DNA from: an uncultured Prevotellaceae bacterium
Lineage (GTDB): Bacteria; Bacteroidota; Bacteroidia; Bacteroidales; Bacteroidaceae
Direction: 5' to 3'
Assembly (NCBI GenBank): GCA_947167935.1
Contig: CAMVJU010000001.1
Span: 1-64,000 of the forward strand
Length of the DNA: 64,000 nucleotides
Numbering within the stretch: the first letter of the stretch is position 1; the number at the start of each line of letters is the position of its first letter. This document shows, piece after piece, positions 24,431-32,671 of the stretch. Made by a program: the position numbers and the translations under genes. Below the pieces are notes generated by a model that saw nothing but the letters and a program-made list of their open reading frames with translations, had not been told where the DNA came from and made no database searches.

Positions 24431-25589
24431 GGTGGCGATGTGTCCAATATCTTAACAGCAAACTTAATGCCACAAATTCCATACCCTCGGCGTAGTCCTG
24501 CCAGATGCCGCCGATGAAGAAGGTGACAAGGCAAAAGATGCTGATGGTGAACCAACGGGTGCGACGACGTCTGATAACAGCAGGCAGAAAGAAGAGGGCC
24601 ACGGGATTGAGCACCAGGATTTGCAGGTTGGTGCTGGTGGCAGGATGTTCAGAGAAGAACATCAGCAACAGCAGCAATCCCGGCAGTCCTGTGAGCAGCA
24701 TCAGCACGGCGTCCCACCACACCATTGTGCGTTTTCTGCGCCACTCCATCACGAAGATGCCGATGCTGACCCCTAATATTAATAATGTACACGCGAGGGG
24801 TGAGATGGGGAATCCGCCGCTGACGGGCTGTTGGTTCAAGGGTGCAATCACCACATGGCGCAACACCAGCGGACGTGTCTCGTCCTTGCGGATCACAGTA
24901 GCGTGGTCAAAGTCGTAGCACAGGTTGGCAGGCAGAAACTCCTGCTCGCGCTGCGTAGCCTTCATATCGGCGCGCAGGCCCAGCAGCAAATCATTGCCGA
25001 AAGCGGCCCACGGATGACCCTCGGTGCAGACGTGAATTATCTCGCGAAACGTTGGATTGTAGTCGGGCCGTGCGGCATAGCTCACCTTGCCATCGAGGCA
25101 TCGCTCCACAATGTTCCTGGGGCGCGTGCTACAGTTATCGAAGAAATAGTTGTAGCGATAGACGGGATAGCGATTCAGATTATCCTCTAACGCATGAAAG
25201 AGACGTAGCTTCTCTGTGTTGCTGAGGTTGAGTATCTGTTCCTCCACCAGGCATCCCCACTTGGTATAGGACCTGACCCATCTCTCAAACGCTGAGTAAC
25301 GTTCCAGACAGTAATCAGTCTTGCCCATGATGAAACGCCACACGAAATGGGGCTTCCTGAAATCGAAGACACCATAGTTGTATACCAGATGGCTGTCGTT
25401 GCGCAGGTCATGCACATGCAGGGCGGAGTGTCCGTAGAGGCTGTACACCTCGTCATGGGGCGAACAGGTGACGAGACCTATTTCGATGCTGTCCATATCC
25501 TCTATGGTAAAGGACTGCGCACCTGTTGGCAGACTGACACACAACATCGCCGCGAGCACGCAAAGGCTGCGGAAAAAACGTTCTTTCAT
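24420..25589 (-). CDS. DUF4105 membrane protein, candidate lipoprotein N-acyltransferase (Lnb-like)
   Basis: A 389-residue protein: signal peptide, a periplasmic DUF4105 domain with His in YGHSALHVHD and Cys in YFFDNCSTRPR (a Cys/His papain-like pairing), then about five membrane helices from residue 250 on. I recall a recent report that a DUF4105 protein named Lnb N-acylates lipoproteins in Bacteroides, and this architecture would fit; that link is from memory. The start is ambiguous: ATG at 25589 or GTG at 25595. The -7 promoter at 25607-25600 leaves a leader of only a few bases for either. Confidence 0.75.
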   Translation of the reverse strand: MKERFFRSLCVLAAMLCVSLPTGAQSFTIEDMDSIEIGLVTCSPHDEVYSLYGHSALHVHDLRNDSHLVYNYGVFDFRKPHFVWRFIMGKTDYCLERYSAFERWVRSYTKWGCLVEEQILNLSNTEKLRLFHALEDNLNRYPVYRYNYFFDNCSTRPRNIVERCLDGKVSYAARPDYNPTFREIIHVCTEGHPWAAFGNDLLLGLRADMKATQREQEFLPANLCYDFDHATVIRKDETRPLVLRHVVIAPLNQQPVSGGFPISPLACTLLILGVSIGIFVMEWRRKRTMVWWDAVLMLLTGLPGLLLLLMFFSEHPATSTNLQILVLNPVALFFLPAVIRRRRTRWFTISIFCLVTFFIGGIWQDYAEGMEFVALSLLLRYWTHRHHDK

Positions 25590-25599
25590 TTTCACGATG

Positions 25600-25607
25600 C
25601 AAAATTA
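25600..25607 (-). promoter_or_regulatory. -7 element of the DUF4105/phosphatase operon
   Basis: Reverse-strand TAATTTTG only 11 bp from the ATG, implying a very short or absent leader. Confidence 0.55.
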
Positions 25608-25740
25608 CGCTCTTTTTTCCACATCTGACACATTTCACCCGTTATTTTTTGTTAGTTTTTCATGAGTAATATGGTTTTTCTCACGCAGATTAGCCAGAAA
25701 TCTTAACCAACGTTAGTTTTTTGCGTAAAAACGTAAAAAA

Positions 25741-25772
25741 TTTGGTAATTCGCCCACTTCTTAGTACCTTTG
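25741..25772 (+). promoter_or_regulatory. Promoter of the outer-membrane protein gene
   Basis: TTTG (25741-25744), a 20-bp spacer, then TACCTTTG (25765-25772). It fixes the translation start at 25800, as an earlier ATG at 25770 lies inside the -7 element. Confidence 0.8.
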
Positions 25773-25799
25773 CAGGCTGAAAAGATAGAAAGCAGTAAA

Positions 25800-27104
25800 A
25801 TGAGAAAAATATTTGTGTGCGGCCTTATTGCCGCAAGCCTGTTTGCAGCAACGGCCTCATGGGCGCAGAGCAACACGCAGAGCAGCACCTTCTCGCCCTA
25901 TAGCCAGTATGGCTTAGGCGTGCTGGCCGACCAGTCGCAAAGCTTCAATCGCGGTATGAGCGGAACAGGCATCGCCATGCGTAATGGTACGCTGGTGAAC
26001 ACGCTGAACCCCGCCTCTTACTCAGCCGTTGATTCGCTGACGATGCTCTTCGACGCAGGACTCTCAGGACAGTTTACCAATTTCAAGGAGGGCAACACCA
26101 GCGTCAACGCCAGTAAGGGCACTTTCGACTATGTGGTGGGGCTCTTTCGCATCAGGCGCCACTTCGGTGTTAGCTTCGGTCTGCTGCCTTTCAGCGACGT
26201 GGGCTACAACTATACTACCAGCACCTATCTGAACACCACTATCGGACGCATCACGGAGACCTTCGACGGCAAGGGCGGTCTGCACCAGGCTTTCATCGGT
26301 GCTGGCTGGAATCCTGTGAAGCCGCTTTCCATTGGTTTTAACTTCGGCTACCTTTGGGGCAGCTATACACGTAGCGCCTCTTCATCGGGCACTATTACCG
26401 TCAACTCATTGTCGAAGACCTACAAGGCAACCGTTAGCAACTATAACCTCACATTGGGTATGCAGTGGCAGCAGCCTCTCGGCAAGAAAGACCGCGTGAC
26501 GCTGGGTGCTACCTGGGGCTTGGGGCATAAGCTGAACGCCGATCCTACGTGTGACATTATTAATATGAACACCTCGACGATGGTGAGCGACACCACCTCC
26601 TTTACTATTAAGAACGGACTGGAGCTGCCCACTACCATTGGTGCCGGCCTGGCATGGGAGCACAAGAACAAGTTGACCGTTGCCGCCGACTTCACTATGC
26701 AGCAGTGGGGAAAGGTCAGCTATCCTGACTACGACGAGACGTCGAAGACCTATATGCTGCGTGACGGCCTGCTGACAGACCGTACCCGTGTCAGCGTCGG
26801 TGTCGACTATGTGCCCGATGCCGCCAGTCGCCGCAACTATCTGAAGCGTGTACACTACCGCATAGGCGCCGCCTATGTCACTCCATATTATAAGATCAAC
26901 GGACAGGACGGTCCTAAGGAGATGAGCGTCAGTGCCGGCTTGGGACTGCCGTTGCAGAATGCGTGGAACAACCGCTCGGTACTGAACATCAGCGCCCAGT
27001 GGGTTCATTCATCGGCTAAGGATCTTATTACCGACAACACCTTCCGCATCAGCGTGGGCGTGACCTTCAACGAGAAGTGGTTCGACAAGTGGAGAATCGA
27101 TTAA
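25800..27104 (+). CDS. Outer-membrane beta-barrel protein (FadL/OmpP1-like)
   Basis: A 434-residue exported protein: signal peptide (MRKIFVCGLIAASLFAATAS then WAQ), an N-terminal part with YGLGVLADQSQSFNRGMSGTG and LNPASYSAVD, as in Bacteroidetes OmpP1/FadL-like barrels, then repeated amphipathic strands to the end. These proteins are usually uncharacterised; hydrophobic-compound transport is possible by analogy with FadL. It precedes an lptC-like gene, a CNNM/CBS protein and a PpiD-like chaperone, an envelope-assembly cluster. Gaps are 52-100 bp, so co-transcription is plausible. Confidence 0.8.
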   Translation: MRKIFVCGLIAASLFAATASWAQSNTQSSTFSPYSQYGLGVLADQSQSFNRGMSGTGIAMRNGTLVNTLNPASYSAVDSLTMLFDAGLSGQFTNFKEGNTSVNASKGTFDYVVGLFRIRRHFGVSFGLLPFSDVGYNYTTSTYLNTTIGRITETFDGKGGLHQAFIGAGWNPVKPLSIGFNFGYLWGSYTRSASSSGTITVNSLSKTYKATVSNYNLTLGMQWQQPLGKKDRVTLGATWGLGHKLNADPTCDIINMNTSTMVSDTTSFTIKNGLELPTTIGAGLAWEHKNKLTVAADFTMQQWGKVSYPDYDETSKTYMLRDGLLTDRTRVSVGVDYVPDAASRRNYLKRVHYRIGAAYVTPYYKINGQDGPKEMSVSAGLGLPLQNAWNNRSVLNISAQWVHSSAKDLITDNTFRISVGVTFNEKWFDKWRID

Positions 27105-27156
27105 AAAATAAAAGAATAAAAGATTAAAAAAATAAAAAAACGGACGAAAGACCTTT

Positions 27157-27888
27157 GTGTCCATGGAACCATCAGGTATTGACAGTTGGCAACAGACGGA
27201 GGACGGGCTGAACAATAGCCAGTGTTCAGGAAATATTGGCTTCTTACGTTTCCGCTTACTGCTTTTTTTATTTTTTAATTCTTTCATTTTTCTATTCTTT
27301 TCTTGCAGCGAGGCACAGGAGCATATTGCTGCCGCCGTCAATCCTGAGGATTCTGCATCGGTGATGACCACCTATGGCGTGAACACACTCATCACCGATT
27401 CGGGTGTCATCAAATACCGCATTGTCACAGAACGTTGGGACGTGAATACTGCTCGTATTCCCTCACGATGGGAGTTTATGAAGGGCATTTTCTTCGAACA
27501 GTTCGACGAGCAATTCCACATGCAGGCCTACATTCAAGCAGACACAGCGTGGTACTACGATCAGATACGCCTGTGGAAACTGCGCGGCAGGGTGAGCATC
27601 CGTAATGTCAAGGGTCTCATCTACACCAGCGAGGAGCTCTACTGGGATGGCGTGAAGCACGAGTTCTACAGTACAGTCTTCTCACGTGTCGTCACCCCTG
27701 AACGCACAATGGAAGGCACCTATTTCCGCAGCGACGAGAAAATGGAGCACTACATTGTGAGCAACAGTATGGGCTCGTTCATGGCTGCTGATATGGAAGG
27801 CGAGCAGGAACAGCCCACTAACAAAAACGAGGGTGACGAGGACAACGAACCGCTACGCCCTGCACCTGAGAAGCACCGCAGATATTAA
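27157..27888 (+). CDS. lptC: LPS export ABC transporter periplasmic protein LptC
   Basis: An LptC-type protein of up to 243 residues. Conserved Bacteroidetes LptC features are seen: SVMTTYGVNTLITDSGVIKYR, then FEQFDEQFHMQAYIQADTAWYY, then the OstA-like strand pattern LWKLRGRVSIRNVKGLIYTS. A hydrophobic stretch followed by FFSC (about residue 49) suggests a lipoprotein anchor. The first 25 or so residues before it are not typical and the true start may be later than 27157. LptC bridges LptB2FG to LptA in lipopolysaccharide export. The C-terminal tail is acidic and Gln/Glu-rich, then basic. Confidence 0.85.
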   Translation: MSMEPSGIDSWQQTEDGLNNSQCSGNIGFLRFRLLLFLFFNSFIFLFFSCSEAQEHIAAAVNPEDSASVMTTYGVNTLITDSGVIKYRIVTERWDVNTARIPSRWEFMKGIFFEQFDEQFHMQAYIQADTAWYYDQIRLWKLRGRVSIRNVKGLIYTSEELYWDGVKHEFYSTVFSRVVTPERTMEGTYFRSDEKMEHYIVSNSMGSFMAADMEGEQEQPTNKNEGDEDNEPLRPAPEKHRRY

Positions 27889-27896
27889 TTGAGCTG

Positions 27897-27926
27897 AAAA
27901 GTGAGAGGTGAGAAGTGTGAGATTAG
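27897..27926 (+). repeat. Heptamer run between lptC and the CNNM gene
   Basis: AAGTGAG, AGGTGAG, AAGTGTG, AGATTAG in succession: a degenerate 7-bp period covering most of the 51-bp gap. Confidence 0.65.
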
Positions 27927-27939
27927 ATAAAGGCATGTT

Positions 27940-29214
27940 ATGACAGTACTGATAATAGGCATTGTGGTTGCAATGGTGTTCTCCGCGTTCTTCTCGGGCA
28001 TGGAGATAGCCTTCGTGTCGAGCAACCGCCTGCTGGCAGAGGTGGCACGTGAGAAGAACGGGCTGAGCCAACGGGCCATCGACCTATTCTACCGCCATCC
28101 CAGCAACTTCCTATCCACTATGCTCGTGGGCAACAATATCGCGCTGGTCATCTATGGTATCCTCTTCGCACGTATTTTCGACCAGACACTCTTCAGCGGA
28201 CTTGACGATGCCGGACGCGTCACAGCCGACACATTGCTCTCCACACTTATCGTGCTCTTCACGGGTGAGTTCCTGCCGAAGACCATCTTCAAGGCAAATC
28301 CCAACACCATGCTCACATTCTTCGCATTGCCTGCTGCGGCGTGCTATTTCGTGCTGTGGCCCATCTCGCGCTTTGCCACGCTGCTGTCGAAGGGACTACT
28401 GCGGCTTGTGGGCATCAGGATGGACAAGGACAGCGACGACAAGGAGTTTACCAAGGTGGATCTCGACTATCTGGTGCAGAGCAGCATCGACAATGCTCGC
28501 AACGACGATGAGATAGAGGAAGAGGTGAAAATCTTCCAGAATGCGCTTGACTTCTCCGACACCAAGGTGCGCGACTGCATGGTGCCTCGCACAGAGATTG
28601 ATGCGGTAGAAGACACAGCCACCATCGAGCAGCTTAAACAGGTGTTTATCGAGTCGGGCCATTCCAAAATACTTGTTTTCCATGAGGACATAGACCACAT
28701 CATCGGCTATATCCACTCCTCCGATATGTTCACCGTCAAGGATCAGCAATGCGTCGACTTGGTACGCGAGATTTCGTTTGTGCCCGAGACCATGCTGGCT
28801 TCGAAGCTGATGAAGCTGCTGATGCAGCAGAAACGCTCGCTGGCTGTGGTTGTCGACGAGTTTGGAGGCACCAGCGGACTGGTGTCGCTTGAGGATATCA
28901 TGGAAGAGATTACAGGCGACATCGAGGACGAGCACGACTCTACCAACTACGTGGCCAAGCGCCTTGACAACGGCGAGTACATGCTGTCGGCCCGACTGGA
29001 GATTGAAAAGGTGAACGAGCTATTCGACATCGGCCTGCCTGAAAGCGATGACTACATGACCGTTGGTGGCTTCATCCTACATGAGTATCAGAGCTTTCCG
29101 AAACTCAACGAAGTGGTGCGCATTGGGCGTTTTGAATTCAAAATAATCAAAAATACAGCCACGAAAATAGAGCTCGTGAAACTAAAAGTGAATGAAAATG
29201 ACATTTTTTCATAA
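27940..29214 (+). CDS. CNNM/CBS-domain membrane protein (HlyC/CorC family)
   Basis: A 424-residue membrane protein. The N-terminal CNNM domain has about four hydrophobic segments (residues 1-150; FSGMEIAFVSSNR and VGNNIALVIYG are family motifs). Two CBS modules follow (about 200-330; VPRTEIDAVE and DEFGGTSGLVSLEDIMEEI), then a CorC_HlyC domain (about 345-420). Related proteins move magnesium or other cations; the gliding protein GldE of Flavobacterium is a relative, but no gldD lies nearby. It sits between lptC and a PpiD-like chaperone gene. Confidence 0.88.
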   Translation: MTVLIIGIVVAMVFSAFFSGMEIAFVSSNRLLAEVAREKNGLSQRAIDLFYRHPSNFLSTMLVGNNIALVIYGILFARIFDQTLFSGLDDAGRVTADTLLSTLIVLFTGEFLPKTIFKANPNTMLTFFALPAAACYFVLWPISRFATLLSKGLLRLVGIRMDKDSDDKEFTKVDLDYLVQSSIDNARNDDEIEEEVKIFQNALDFSDTKVRDCMVPRTEIDAVEDTATIEQLKQVFIESGHSKILVFHEDIDHIIGYIHSSDMFTVKDQQCVDLVREISFVPETMLASKLMKLLMQQKRSLAVVVDEFGGTSGLVSLEDIMEEITGDIEDEHDSTNYVAKRLDNGEYMLSARLEIEKVNELFDIGLPESDDYMTVGGFILHEYQSFPKLNEVVRIGRFEFKIIKNTATKIELVKLKVNENDIFS

Positions 29215-29243
29215 AAAGATGCCGTTGTTTCACGCAAAATTTG

Positions 29244-29251
29244 TAATTTTG
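29244..29251 (+). promoter_or_regulatory. -7 element of the PpiD-like gene
   Basis: TAATTTTG about 62 bp upstream of the ATG at 29314. The -33 region is weak (TTGTTT). Confidence 0.5.
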
Positions 29252-29313
29252 CAGGCTGAATTTGGAAAATCGAAAAAATAAAAGAAATAAAAACAAAAAA
29301 ACAGACAAATTAA

Positions 29314-31524
29314 ATGGCAGCAATTGGAAAAATCAGAAGCTGGGGTCCTTGGCTGGTGGGTATCATCGGCCTGGCTCTGTTCGGCTTCATTGCAACTGAC
29401 TTTACAAGACAGTGCGAGACCTCGAGCAATCAGGCTCGCCAGCAAGTAGGAAAAGTATTGGGCGAAAAGCTTTCTATCCAAGACCTTCAGCAGCGCTCGG
29501 AAGAGTACAAGGCCTTGTTTGGAAAAGACGTTAACGAGGAAATGGTCCGCAACTTGGTTTGGGATGATTTCGTGAAGAACACCGTATTGGAGGAAGAGTG
29601 TGCAAAGCTCGGCCTCGGTGTTACCGACGAAGAGATCAAAGCCGTGCTGGCTATGCCCAACCATCCCGCCCTGCCCCGTCAGTTCATGCCGCAGGAATTC
29701 TTTAATCAGGCTGGTGAGTTCGATCACAACTATGTTGCCCAGGCCTACGCAAGCATGAAACAGCAGGATCCAGAACGCTTTAGAGATTTCGATGCCTACT
29801 GGAACATGATCGAGAAGATGCTGCGTCAGAACCTGCTTCGCGAGAAGTATCTGACCTTGCTGCAGTCCTGCATGCTCAGCAACGAATATTCAGCCAAGGT
29901 GACCTTCGAAGGTGGCAACACCCTGAAGGACGTGACCGTGGTTGCTTTCCCCTACGCCTCCATCAACGACAACGAGGTGCAGGTGAGCGAGGCCGACTTG
30001 AAGGCCAAGTACGAGGAGATGAAAGAGCAGTTCAAGTGGAACAAGGAGACTCGCGACATCAAGTACGTTGTTTGCAAGGTGCAGCCCTCTGATGCCGATA
30101 TGGAGAATCTGACCAACAGCCTGCTGGAGGCTGCCGATCAGTTCAACAACGACAGCGCAAAGATTGAGACCGTCGTTGCCATGCATCGCTCCACCATCCC
30201 CTATCACGCTGACCGTCCCTACAACAAGAACGGCATCCGTGCCATCTCTGCAGCCCTGCTCGACAGTCTTGACAACATGAAGGACAGCACCGTTACCGCT
30301 CCCTTCCGTTACATGACCATGCGTGCCAACAAGCCTATCGAGAGCATGGCTATCGCTCGTCTGAACCGCCGCTATCAGGATGTTGACTCCATCCACTTCG
30401 AGTTCATCGCCCTTCCCGCCACCACCAACGATGTGGAGAAACGTGCCGACAGCATCATCAATGTCATCAACGCTGGCACTAACATTGACACCCTCGTGAA
30501 CAAGATGAACCTCCAGAAGGGCGACATGTGGCTCAGCGCCGATGTCTATCAGGGCAGGACAAACATCGATGCCGAAACGAAGGCAATCCTCGCAGCTGTC
30601 CGTCCCGCCAAGGTCGACGAGCTGCAGCGCATCGCCATCACCAACGGTGTACTGATATTCAAGGTCACCGAGCGCAAGGTGAGCACCCTCTACGACGTAG
30701 CTATTATCAGCAACGAGATTCGTCCTTCCTCTGAGACTGAGGACAACACCTATAACAACTTCAGCGCATACGTGAGCTCCTGCTCCAACGCCACCGACCT
30801 GGAGAAGAAAGCCGCTCAGGCTGGCTTCGAGATCCTGGAGCAGAAGAACCTGCTCAGCGATGCCAGCACCATCGGCTCTCCCATGCCTCTCACCAACACT
30901 CGCGACGCCGTGAAATGGGCTTTCGCCAAGGCTGAGGAAGGTAGCATCTCTGAAATCTACCGCGATCCCGCCGAGGGCCGCTTCATGGTTGTTGGCGTGA
31001 CGAAGATCAACCCCGTGGGCTATCTTGACATCAAGGGTGCAGAGCAGATTCTCCGTGCCGAGGTTATCAAGGACAAGAAGGCCGACATGCTTCTGAAGAA
31101 GCTGGCAGGTGTGACGACAGTGGAGCAGGCTGAGCAGAAGGGTGGCACATCGACGACCCTCAACAGCGTAGGTTTCCCTGCAACTCTTCCCGTGCTGAAT
31201 ATGGGTGAGCCCGGTCTTGACGGTGCCATCGCCGCTACGGCCGTGGGACAGAACGCCAAAAAGCCTTTCAAGGGCGCCAATGGTGTCTACTTCTTCAAGG
31301 TTGACAGCTGTGAGACTGACTCTGCAAGAACCTTCGACCGTCGTGCTGTGGAGACCGACCTGATTCGCAATCATGTTTGGATCGTAACACCGACCAAGAC
31401 CGACATCGCAGGAAATCCCCTGACTGACAGAAGCGGCCGTCCCATCCACCAGAATCCTTTCACCAGCTTCTGGGAGGTGCTCGCCGAAAAGGCAGGGCTG
31501 ACAGACAACCGCTATCAGTTCTAA
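29314..31524 (+). CDS. PpiD/SurA-like periplasmic peptidyl-prolyl isomerase
   Basis: A 736-residue folding factor. An uncleaved N-terminal membrane anchor (PWLVGIIGLALFGFIATDF, about 13-31) is followed by a SurA_N-like helical region (GEKLSIQDLQQRSEEYK, then MVRNLVWDDFVKNTVLEEE) and by parvulin-like segments of reduced conservation. By family it helps outer-membrane proteins fold as they leave the Sec channel, facing the periplasm. It is long compared with SurA (about 430) and close to E. coli PpiD (about 620). The transcript ends in a terminator at 31567-31600 shared with the convergent nth. Confidence 0.88.
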   Translation: MAAIGKIRSWGPWLVGIIGLALFGFIATDFTRQCETSSNQARQQVGKVLGEKLSIQDLQQRSEEYKALFGKDVNEEMVRNLVWDDFVKNTVLEEECAKLGLGVTDEEIKAVLAMPNHPALPRQFMPQEFFNQAGEFDHNYVAQAYASMKQQDPERFRDFDAYWNMIEKMLRQNLLREKYLTLLQSCMLSNEYSAKVTFEGGNTLKDVTVVAFPYASINDNEVQVSEADLKAKYEEMKEQFKWNKETRDIKYVVCKVQPSDADMENLTNSLLEAADQFNNDSAKIETVVAMHRSTIPYHADRPYNKNGIRAISAALLDSLDNMKDSTVTAPFRYMTMRANKPIESMAIARLNRRYQDVDSIHFEFIALPATTNDVEKRADSIINVINAGTNIDTLVNKMNLQKGDMWLSADVYQGRTNIDAETKAILAAVRPAKVDELQRIAITNGVLIFKVTERKVSTLYDVAIISNEIRPSSETEDNTYNNFSAYVSSCSNATDLEKKAAQAGFEILEQKNLLSDASTIGSPMPLTNTRDAVKWAFAKAEEGSISEIYRDPAEGRFMVVGVTKINPVGYLDIKGAEQILRAEVIKDKKADMLLKKLAGVTTVEQAEQKGGTSTTLNSVGFPATLPVLNMGEPGLDGAIAATAVGQNAKKPFKGANGVYFFKVDSCETDSARTFDRRAVETDLIRNHVWIVTPTKTDIAGNPLTDRSGRPIHQNPFTSFWEVLAEKAGLTDNRYQF

Positions 31525-31537
31525 ACGTTGACGAAGA

Positions 31538-31554
31538 CGAAACGCTTCGCTACG
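31538..31554 (+). repeat. 17-bp copy of an exbB-embedded sequence
   Basis: CGAAACGCTTCGCTACG here is identical to 6555-6571 inside exbB, 25 kb away. Both copies are followed by AACG-type hexamers. Confidence 0.85.
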
Positions 31555-31566
31555 GGAACGAAAAAC

Positions 31567-31600
31567 AAAAGGCTGAGTTCACACGAGCTCAGCCTTTTTC
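31567..31600. terminator. Terminator between ppiD-like gene and nth
   Basis: AAAAGGCTGAG (31567-31577) pairs with CTCAGCCTTTT (31588-31598), with T-runs on both strands. Confidence 0.9.
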
Positions 31601-31670
31601 GTTTATCTTTTCGTCCTCGTTTTTTGTTTTCGTTTACGTTTTCGTTTTCGTTTACGTTTTCGTTTTATAT
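31597..31670. repeat. TTTTCG/TTTACG hexamer tract
   Basis: Runs of TTTTCG and TTTACG, the reverse complement of the AACGAAA-type hexamers of the exb operon. They end at the 3' end of nth, whose last codons (KKI and stop) lie at the border. Confidence 0.8.
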
Positions 31671-32297
31671 CTTCTTGGCACAATAGGGCTCGAGGGCGCA
31701 GCGGTTGCAATGTGGCGAACGTGCCGTGCAGACATAGCGCCCATGCAGCAGGAGCCAGTGGTGGGCCTGTGGGATGTCGGCCTCAGGAATATATCTGACC
31801 AGCTGCTGCTCCACCTTCAGCGGCGTGTTCGCCGTCTTGGGCACCAGACCGAGGCGGTGGCTCACACGGAATACATGCGTGTCGACAGCCATCGCGGCAC
31901 GCCCGAAGGCTACGGCCTGCATCACATTAGCCGTTTTGCGACCTACGCCAGGCAGCCGCAGTAGCGCATCCATATCGTTGGGCACCTCGCCGCTGTGCTG
32001 CTCCGTGATGATACGCGACAGCTCCACCAGATGGCGTGCCTTCGCATTGGGATAGCTCACGCTCTTCACATATTCATACACCTCATCGGGCTCGGCAGCG
32101 CCCATCGTAGCGGCATCAGGGAAACGGCGGAACAGCTCAGGTGTCACCATATTTACACGCTTGTCCGTGCATTGTGCACTCAGCACTACAGCCACTAATA
32201 GCTGAAACTCACTCCCAAACTCCAGCTCAGTAGTCACCACAGGCATCTCTTGCCTGAAGTGATCCAGCACAAGGCGATATCTCTCTTCTCTTTTCAT
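31665..32297 (-). CDS. nth: Endonuclease III (base-excision DNA glycosylase)
   Basis: A 210-residue DNA glycosylase/AP lyase that removes oxidised pyrimidines. The helix-hairpin-helix LLRLPGVGRKTANVM carries the catalytic Lys in GRKTA, and the catalytic Asp follows in AVDTHVFRVSHRLG. Four cysteines at the C-terminus (C-X6-C-X2-C-X5-C: CTARSPHCNRCALEPYC) bind an iron-sulfur cluster. I chose the ATG at 32297 (MKREERYR) because the -7 promoter at 32306-32313 excludes the earlier ATG at 32318. The leader would be only about four bases long. Confidence 0.95.
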   Translation of the reverse strand: MKREERYRLVLDHFRQEMPVVTTELEFGSEFQLLVAVVLSAQCTDKRVNMVTPELFRRFPDAATMGAAEPDEVYEYVKSVSYPNAKARHLVELSRIITEQHSGEVPNDMDALLRLPGVGRKTANVMQAVAFGRAAMAVDTHVFRVSHRLGLVPKTANTPLKVEQQLVRYIPEADIPQAHHWLLLHGRYVCTARSPHCNRCALEPYCAKKI

Positions 32298-32305
32298 AAC
32301 AGCCG

Positions 32306-32313
32306 CAAATTTA
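32306..32313 (-). promoter_or_regulatory. -7 element of nth
   Basis: Reverse-strand TAAATTTG nine bp from the chosen ATG. Confidence 0.5.
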
Positions 32314-32367
32314 CGCATTTTTTCTGAATCTTCGCAAAAAGAATCCGTTTAATTTGTTTAATTCGTA

Positions 32368-32447
32368 AGGAGGCTCCTGGGCAAAATGCGGAGGCTCCGC
32401 AGGAATTTTTGGAGGCTCCGCAGCAAATTTTGGAGGCTCTTTTTCAG
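32368..32447. repeat. 21-bp phased repeat array C
   Basis: Units start at 32368, 32389, 32410 and 32431 (core GGAGGCTCC followed by GCAGCAAAT or a variant). Same core and period as arrays A and B. It lies in the 374-bp gap between the divergent nth and inositol-phosphate synthase genes, which otherwise holds no gene. Confidence 0.9.
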
Positions 32448-32671
32448 TCGGATTCGGAAATCCGTTTGATCTGAATAACCTCAAACGTTTGAAACGAACT
32501 GAAAGCCTCTTCTGATCTCACACTCTCTTTGCACAAATGTCTCAATCTTTTATGTTATTGCCTCATTCTGATGTTTTGTAATAAATTAACATGCGCTGTT
32601 GCTTTTGTTTGAAAGATTTTAACTAATTTCGCACTCAAAATACAGTTAACTCTAAGTTTTTAGCTAAAAAC

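Noticed and set aside
29890..31449. Long reverse-strand frame of 519 codons opposite the PpiD-like gene
   Set aside because: It mirrors the codon bias of the true gene (Leu/Val/His-rich with no domain), and the sense strand encodes a recognised protein with a promoter and terminator.
32448..32671. Promoter for the inositol-phosphate synthase gene at TAATTTCG (32624-32631)
   Set aside because: It departs from TAnnTTTG at a key base and has no TTTG at the right spacing, so I did not list it as a feature.
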